This document shows, one piece after another, positions 58,701-64,000 of a DNA stretch of 64,000 nt; positions within the stretch are counted from its first letter, which is position 1, and the number at the start of each line of letters is the position of its first letter. This DNA comes from Opisthocomus hoazin (taxonomy: Eukaryota; Chordata; Aves; Opisthocomiformes; Opisthocomidae), in NCBI RefSeq assembly GCF_030867145.1, contig NC_134415.1:17648417-17712416 (forward strand), in the 5' to 3' direction. The translations under genes and the position numbers were made by a program. The notes under the pieces are model-generated. The model made no database searches and was not told the origin of the DNA. It saw only the letters and a list, made by a program, of their open reading frames with translations.

Positions 58701-61700
58701 AGAAGGGAAAGGAGGCTACTGCCTAGTTCTTTCCAGTGGTCTTCCTGTCACTTTGAATCATGTTGGCAATGATCCATCACAGCTCTGAAGATTAGACTGG
58801 CTTCCTCCTGTTGTCCCAGCATTCCTCCTTGCTTTGAACAGTAGCACAATCTTGGTGGTGATTAACTTGCTCCATGACTGAAACTGGTCCTCTCTTTCAG
58901 CCACTGCAAAGTTCAGATAAAGGCTCTAGCCAAAATTCGTGCCTTTGTTCAAGACACGTGAGTATATTCCTCTGGCTGTTGGTGAGGCCTGAATTAACCT
59001 GCTATAAATGAATTGCTTTGACCTTCTTTAATGTGTTCTTGATTTGAGCTGGTACTTGGCTTGGCCTTTGGAGCCAGGAAAGTGATTAGTGCTTGTAGGT
59101 AGCTCAGTTTGTGTCTCTGCTTGAGTTATTTGCAGAAATGTGTGGGTAGCTGGATGAGTCCTGAAAGTTGATGGTCCATTGTCACCCTTATTGAGAAGGC
59201 TGCTATGCATTGCATGATTTCCGGTTACCACAAGTGGGCCTGCTTCTTAGCAGGAATGTAAGCAGAAAAGTAACTCCCAGCTGTGTAGTTCAATTCTACA
59301 GTGACCGTCTAAGTTGGTTGTGGTTTGTAGCTCTTCATTTTCCAGGGGCAATTCAGAAGCACAGAAGTTGCGTACCTAGAATTACGTAAAGCTTATGGTG
59401 TGAATTTCTTGTGTAAAACTAAAGCTGTTGCAATGTATAGTTGTTTCCCTGGCATGACTTTTCTGTTCAGGTGTCATTGAGAGAGAATATGTAGTAGAAA
59501 ATTGAGTGAGTCTGGTAGCCAGGAATTATCTAAGAGTTTATCTTAACATTGACACTGTTCTTTGTGTGGCCTTCAGGTCTTCATCTAACACATGACTTCT
59601 TGAAAATATTGATGCCTAATGGTACTTTCACGGGGTGGAGTTGTGGCTGCTAATCAGTAGTGCAGACCATGAAATAACGCTAAACAAGGGGATTGGGAAT
59701 GTGTGGAGGGTGGGGAAGGAAGGCAGCATCGTCTTTTGCGTAACCTGTTGAGGAACAGTGCATGTTTGTCATTCCCAAGCCAGACACTGAAAGATGCAGG
59801 TTTTATAGGGCTAGGACATGTAATGCTGCAAAAGCAAGGAAGGGTTACCATCTAACAGTCTGCTGTCTTTCTCTAGGACACTGATTGAGCCACGGCAGGC
59901 TGAAATCCGAAAGGAGTGTCTCCAGCTATGGGGGGTAAGTAAACTGCCAAGCAGGGAGGTAGTGAAGGTGTTGCTGCTGTGGTGAAACAAGAATGGAGCC
60001 GCAGTACTGACAGGACTCTCTAGCCAGAGGTTTAATATGTTGTCTTGTGGGAAAGTCAGAGACCATTTCAAGCTGTTTATGTAAGTGAACAGGATGTTTC
60101 TCATTCATTATGTGTGTGGCTTAACTGAGCAGGCTTCTTTGCTGCAGTTCAGAATATTTCATAGCACACAGAGTAAACTCAGCACCTAGTTCCCCAGCAG
60201 CAGAGCTCTCCAAAAGGTCTTGTTTTATGAGTCTGCAGTTTCTCTTTCCTGAGCTTTTGACTGCACTGGGGTTGTAGATATGGCAGTCAGTTTCACGGGT
60301 TAATTGTGTATCTTCCATGAAACAGTATTTTGCTGAAACGTGCCTGAAATCAAAGATTTGGCATGAAACTTTTTGAAGTTGCCTGTTGTTTCCTATGAGA
60401 AGTGGTATACCTACATTAAATTTACAAAACACGTGAGACTTTTTATTTGCCAGATGACCTCTCCAGCAACTGGAATCCCAAGAGCAGGAGCTTCAGGGGG
60501 CAGGATGTTCTGTCATGTATTGAAACCAGAAAGATTCCTATGAACTTGCCAAAGAATAACACTTATTATCAATCATTTGGATTTGTTTTCAGATTCCTGA
60601 TCAGGCTCGTGTTGCTCCTTCGTCTTCAGATCCCAAGTCCAAGTTCTTTGAGTTGATCCAGGTGAGACCTTACTCAGAAGCTTGTTCCAAGTCCTTTCAT
60701 ACAAATAGACATTTTCTCCGTAGGAGTTAAAAGATGAAGAAGCTAGTCCTGGATTATTGTTTCATGTAGAAGTTGCATTTACCTACCTGTTGAGGCATTG
60801 TGTCTAATTTGCCTTTTCCATACTTTGCTCTTTAGGGTACAGACATTGATACATTCAGTTACAAACCCACTCCTCTGAATTCCAGTACGCTGGAGAAAAT
60901 CCACCAAGTGTTAGATTACCGGTGTATGGTGTCTGGAAGTGACCAGAAGTTCCTTTTGGGGCTAGGGGTAAGTGCTGAGAACAATCTGGGAGTTTTGCTG
61001 GTTCATTTCAACGCTACTGTTCTGCCTTGCAATCTCATCCCATCCTTTCCTGTCCTCAAAGGCTAGAAAGGATCCCCATCAGTAGTCCCTCCCTCTGCTA
61101 GTTATTTTATGCTTCTTTCTCCTGACTGCACTGCTTTTCACACTAATTAACCCTGGTTTTGTACTCGCAGCCTACACAGAGACCTGTACTCTTGCCAATG
61201 TCACTAATTATCTTCACTGTCCTTTTAAAGGTGTTCTATTTCTGGTTCTTTGTGCGGATATGAAAAGTCACTGGCAGATTAGAATTGGTGGTTTTGTTTC
61301 TTTGATGTAGAATCGCAGAATCACAGAGTGTTAGGGGTTGGAAGGGACCTCTGGGATCATCTAGTCCAACCCCCCTGCTGAAGCAGGGTCACCTACAGCA
61401 GGCTGCACAGGACCGCGTCCAGGCAGGTTTTGAATATCTCCAGAGAAGGAGACTCCACAGCCCCTGTGGGCAGCCTGTTCCAGTGCTCCATCACCCTCAA
61501 ACTAAAGAAGTTCTTCCTCATGTTCAGCTGGAACTTCCTAGGCTTCAGTTTGTGCCCGTTGCTGCTTGTCCTGTCGCTGGGCACCACTGAAAAGAGTCTG
61601 GCCCCATCCTCTTGACATCCCTTAAGATATTTATGAGAATTTATAAGGTCCCCTCTCAGTCTTCTCTTATTTAGGCTAAACAAGCCCAGCTCCCTCAGCC

Positions 61701-63732
61701 TTTCCTTGTAGGAGAGATGTTCCAGAACCCTGATAGTCTTCGTAGCCCTCTGCTGGACTCTCTCCAGTAGCTCCTCATCTTTCTTGAAGTGGGGAGCCCA
61801 GAACTGGATGCAGTCCTCCAGATGGGGCCTCACCAGGGCAGAGTAGAGGGGGAGGAGAACCTCCCTTGACGTGCTGGCCACACTCTTCTTAATGCACCCC
61901 AGGATACCCTTGGCCTTCTTGGCAACAAGGGCACACTGCTGGCTCATGGTTATATGGTTCTTCCTTAAAACTTCTGTAAAAGAAACCACCTGTGACAGCC
62001 TAGGACAAAAAGATTCTCTGAGGGCTGCTATGCAGTTAGTCAGAGGTCTCTCCTCCACCCTTGTCCTCATGAAGTTTTGGCTGAATCTGTCTCTGCCTTC
62101 TACACACAGAAATCGCAGATCTACACCTGGGATGGTCGCCAGTCAGATCGCTGGACAAAGCTGGATTTGAAAACTGAGCTGCCACGAGATACCCTTCTCT
62201 CTGTGGAGATTGTTCATGAGCTGAAAGGAGAGGTAGGAGGCTCTTCTCTGCCTTACCAAGTGGCTGCAAATATGAGCAGTTTTGCCTATTCTCCGTAAGG
62301 TACTGCAGAATAAATGTTCCATCTGTGGCAGGTGCAAGATCTTTTGTATATGATCTTTAGAGAAACTATTTTGAATTAAATTCCTTCTTTCTGTCCAGTG
62401 CTAGAGATATGAGCTTTAAACATTATTTTGAAAACACTTGGGACCTGACATGCTGCTGTTGTCCTATGTGCAGCAGCAGATGACGTTGCCAACATGACTT
62501 AATGTGTTCTGTGGCTCTTTGGGTACGTAACTGCGCAGTAGTGATTGCAGGCATTGGGGAAAAGATTCTAATGGTGTATTCACAGTGTAAGATACTGCTG
62601 CCTGGGACTTTGCGTGTCCTCTGGCACCTCAGCTGGGGATGCCATAGCGCACTGGGCTTTGTGCTGTGGTTCTGGATAGGACACAGAGAGCTGGTGATGG
62701 CAGCTGTGGTCCTGCCCTCTCCCTTCCCTGAGACAGAACCGTGTAGTTGAGATACACCAGTTCGTGGAGGACAGGATGTTACTGTACAATGAGCAGCAAG
62801 GAATTTGTGTACTTCTAATATCTGGAAAGGTGCTTTCTGGCTAAAAGAGAATGATGTCCTGTCAGAAACCAGGCTATAAATCAAAGCTGAAATAGCAGCG
62901 GTCTGAGTAGTAAATCTCTCTATGCCCTCCCTAGGGGAAAGCCCAGCGAAAAATCAGTGCCATCCACATCCTTGATGTCTTGGTGCTGAACGGCAATGAC
63001 GTTCGAAAGCAGCATTTCAACCAGAGGTATGTAGTGTCTGGAGAAGCTTGTTTCTTGTACATGAATAGGAGTGACTGGGAAACAGTGTTCACCCTAAAAG
63101 CAGAATGCTGAGCATAGGGAGACAAGTGCATTCATCTGAAACACTGCTGGGTGCAGTAAGGATGGACTGTGGATGAACCTGCTCTGAAGTGACGTGCGTG
63201 TAGCCTTTTTTCCAGCTGTATCCTCTCTGGAAGGAGGCAGGTCTAGCTTCTTGCTTAGTCTGGGGTGAGTCGGACACAGTCTGGGTAAACTGAGCATTCT
63301 GGGAATATGAATGAGCATAGCTGATAACTGGCTGCAGGAGAAGGAATGAGCCCCTCTGTTTCCTTAGGGGCATGATGTCTCTACCAATCCTGCTTTCCTG
63401 CTGATACATCAGTGCGTTCAGCAGCATGTGGGCTTGTAGAGAAGGCTATGGAGACCCATTCCTAATGGATAATAGCCAGTATCACTGGGCACTGAACTGG
63501 GATGGCAGGGTGAAAAAAGTGTTGCTCAGTACCCATTTGGCTAGCAGTGGTGGCAGTCTGCATGTACTGAAGTGTCTAATCAGTTATTCTGCTGAAACTG
63601 TTACCTGCCTGCTGCGTCAAAGATCTTGCTAAATTGCTGGTTTTTCCTGATGTCTTCATTCAGGATTCAGCTGGCGGAGAAGTTTGTCAAAGCTGTTTCT
63701 AAGCCTAGCCGGCCAGATATGAACCCCATCCG
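43732..63732 (+). CDS. CMTR1: CMTR1, cap1 mRNA 2'-O-ribose methyltransferase, 19 coding exons, 3' end beyond window
   Basis: CMTR1 methylates the 2'-O of the first transcribed nucleotide of capped mRNA in the nucleus, forming cap1. Coding exons: 43732-43861, 47225-47367, 49729-49887, 51257-51349, 52062-52133, 52786-52880, 52985-53057, 53271-53469, 55919-56037, 56294-56390, 57625-57757, 58301-58480, 58901-58957, 59877-59934, 60593-60661, 60836-60967, 62110-62232, 62935-63026, 63664-63732. They give 697 codons in one frame. A Lys/Arg-rich N-terminal signal (KKQKKR) is followed by an acidic Ser-rich stretch, a G-patch (residues 92-144) and an RrmJ-like methyltransferase domain with AGPGGFSEY for SAM binding. 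Catalytic Lys235, Asp360 and Lys400 correspond to human K239, D364 and K404. A guanylyltransferase-like region follows. The WW domain of the 835-residue human protein would lie past the window edge. The ATG is five bases after the exon acceptor, with A at -3. Confidence 0.97.
49729..49887 (+). other. CMTR1: CMTR1 G-patch exon
   Basis: This exon encodes residues 92-144, starting [20 protein letters not shown], which has the Gly spacing and hydrophobic residues of a G-patch. In human CMTR1 this domain binds the helicase DHX15. The exon is phase 0 at both ends, so skipping it would keep the frame but remove the domain. Confidence 0.92.
51418..52005 (-). mobile_element. Old CR1 LINE fragment in CMTR1 intron 5
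   Basis: Antisense to CMTR1 and strongly diverged, but the CR1 order is kept: CTAGGCTGAAGGGAACCTC near the 3' end, then a TTGGTAACCC segment, then reverse-transcribed ORF tail with traces of [19 protein letters not shown] near 51920-52005. It ends about 55 bp before CMTR1 exon 6 (by coding exon count, 52062). Confidence 0.75.
52985..57757 (+). other. CMTR1: CMTR1 catalytic methyltransferase exons
   Basis: Five exons (52985-53057, 53271-53469, 55919-56037, 56294-56390, 57625-57757) encode the Rossmann-fold methyltransferase core, about residues 231-438. They carry catalytic Lys235 (AMKMANMD), the SAM-binding loop [12 protein letters not shown], Asp360 (FLMADG) and Lys400 (FVCKTFDLF). No catalytic residue is missing. 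The donor ending the third of these exons (after 56037) reads gttggt, which is weak. Confidence 0.9.
53812..54243 (-). mobile_element. CR1 LINE 3' fragment in CMTR1 intron 9
   Basis: Antisense to CMTR1. It starts with the reverse-complement terminus (TCACAGAATCACAGGATGG) and reads through the ORF tail ([20 protein letters not shown]) up to the 5' truncation near 54243. This is a different subfamily from the copies at 9872, 28262 and 61308. Confidence 0.93.
61308..61953 (-). mobile_element. CR1 LINE 3' fragment in CMTR1 intron 17
   Basis: Antisense to CMTR1, about 650 bp. Starts with AATCGCAGAATCACAGAG and carries an open reverse transcriptase tail ([20 protein letters not shown] through [17 protein letters not shown]). 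Similarity to the element at 9872 stops at the TCATGGTTA near 61953, the 5' truncation point. Confidence 0.94.
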
Positions 63733-64000
63733 GTGAGCGATGACTCTTCCCCTCAGCCTGGCGTGCTTTGGTTTCAGTGTGTTGGAGGATGAAGATAAGG
63801 AGCTGAAGGAGAGTTAAATTTCAAGCTGAAATTCGTAGTTTTGTTACGCTCAATGGAAAGAGGCTAAAAGCCCTTTTACTACCTAACATAAAAGGTTGAT
63901 AGTGGAGCAGTTGTACCCTCCTTTCACATATCGGACAGTCATGTTTTCATCATAGGTGCACTGGCTGGTGCCAATTTCAAATATGTGCTACAGTAGGTCT

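Noticed and set aside
61393-62070. 225-codon minus-strand open frame in CMTR1 intron 17
   Set aside because: It is CR1 reverse transcriptase tail extended by chance upstream of the element.

Overview
This is vertebrate nuclear DNA, almost certainly from a bird. The genes have many short exons and GT-AG introns. The recognisable interspersed repeats are nearly all CR1 LINEs, the dominant avian family, plus one retroviral LTR, and two CpG islands mark gene starts. The species cannot be fixed from the sequence. No prokaryotic system, CRISPR array, or RNA gene was seen.

Layout: (1) 1-6877 is mostly intergenic, with a minisatellite, one CR1 and a possible unrecognised plus-strand gene or gene remnant (about 2513-3868). 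(2) 6878-27364, minus strand, is AARS2, mitochondrial alanyl-tRNA synthetase. I could join 22 coding exons into an uninterrupted 986-residue frame. (3) 27365-27628 is a short bidirectional CpG-island promoter with a perfect NRF-1-type palindrome. (4) 27629-39285, plus strand, is RNF8, the FHA-RING ubiquitin ligase of the DNA-damage response: 8 coding exons, 523 residues, with a long acidic C-terminal tail. (5) 39286 to about 42059 is RNF8 3' UTR and intergenic DNA. (6) About 42060-42880 is the CMTR1 CpG-island promoter, which contains an IRF/ISRE-like element. (7) 43732 to the window edge, plus strand, is CMTR1, cap1 mRNA 2'-O-methyltransferase. Nineteen coding exons (697 complete codons) are inside the window and the last part of the gene lies beyond it.

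The genes belong to different pathways: mitochondrial translation, double-strand-break signalling, and mRNA capping with innate immunity. They are linked by position. AARS2 and RNF8 share a head-to-head promoter, and RNF8 and CMTR1 run in tandem. Introns carry at least seven CR1 copies in both orientations. One CR1, in AARS2 intron 3, is split by a 717-bp solo LTR whose 4-bp target duplication is still perfect. Exon boundaries were set by eye from splice signals, frame continuity and recalled family sequences. No search or alignment was run.
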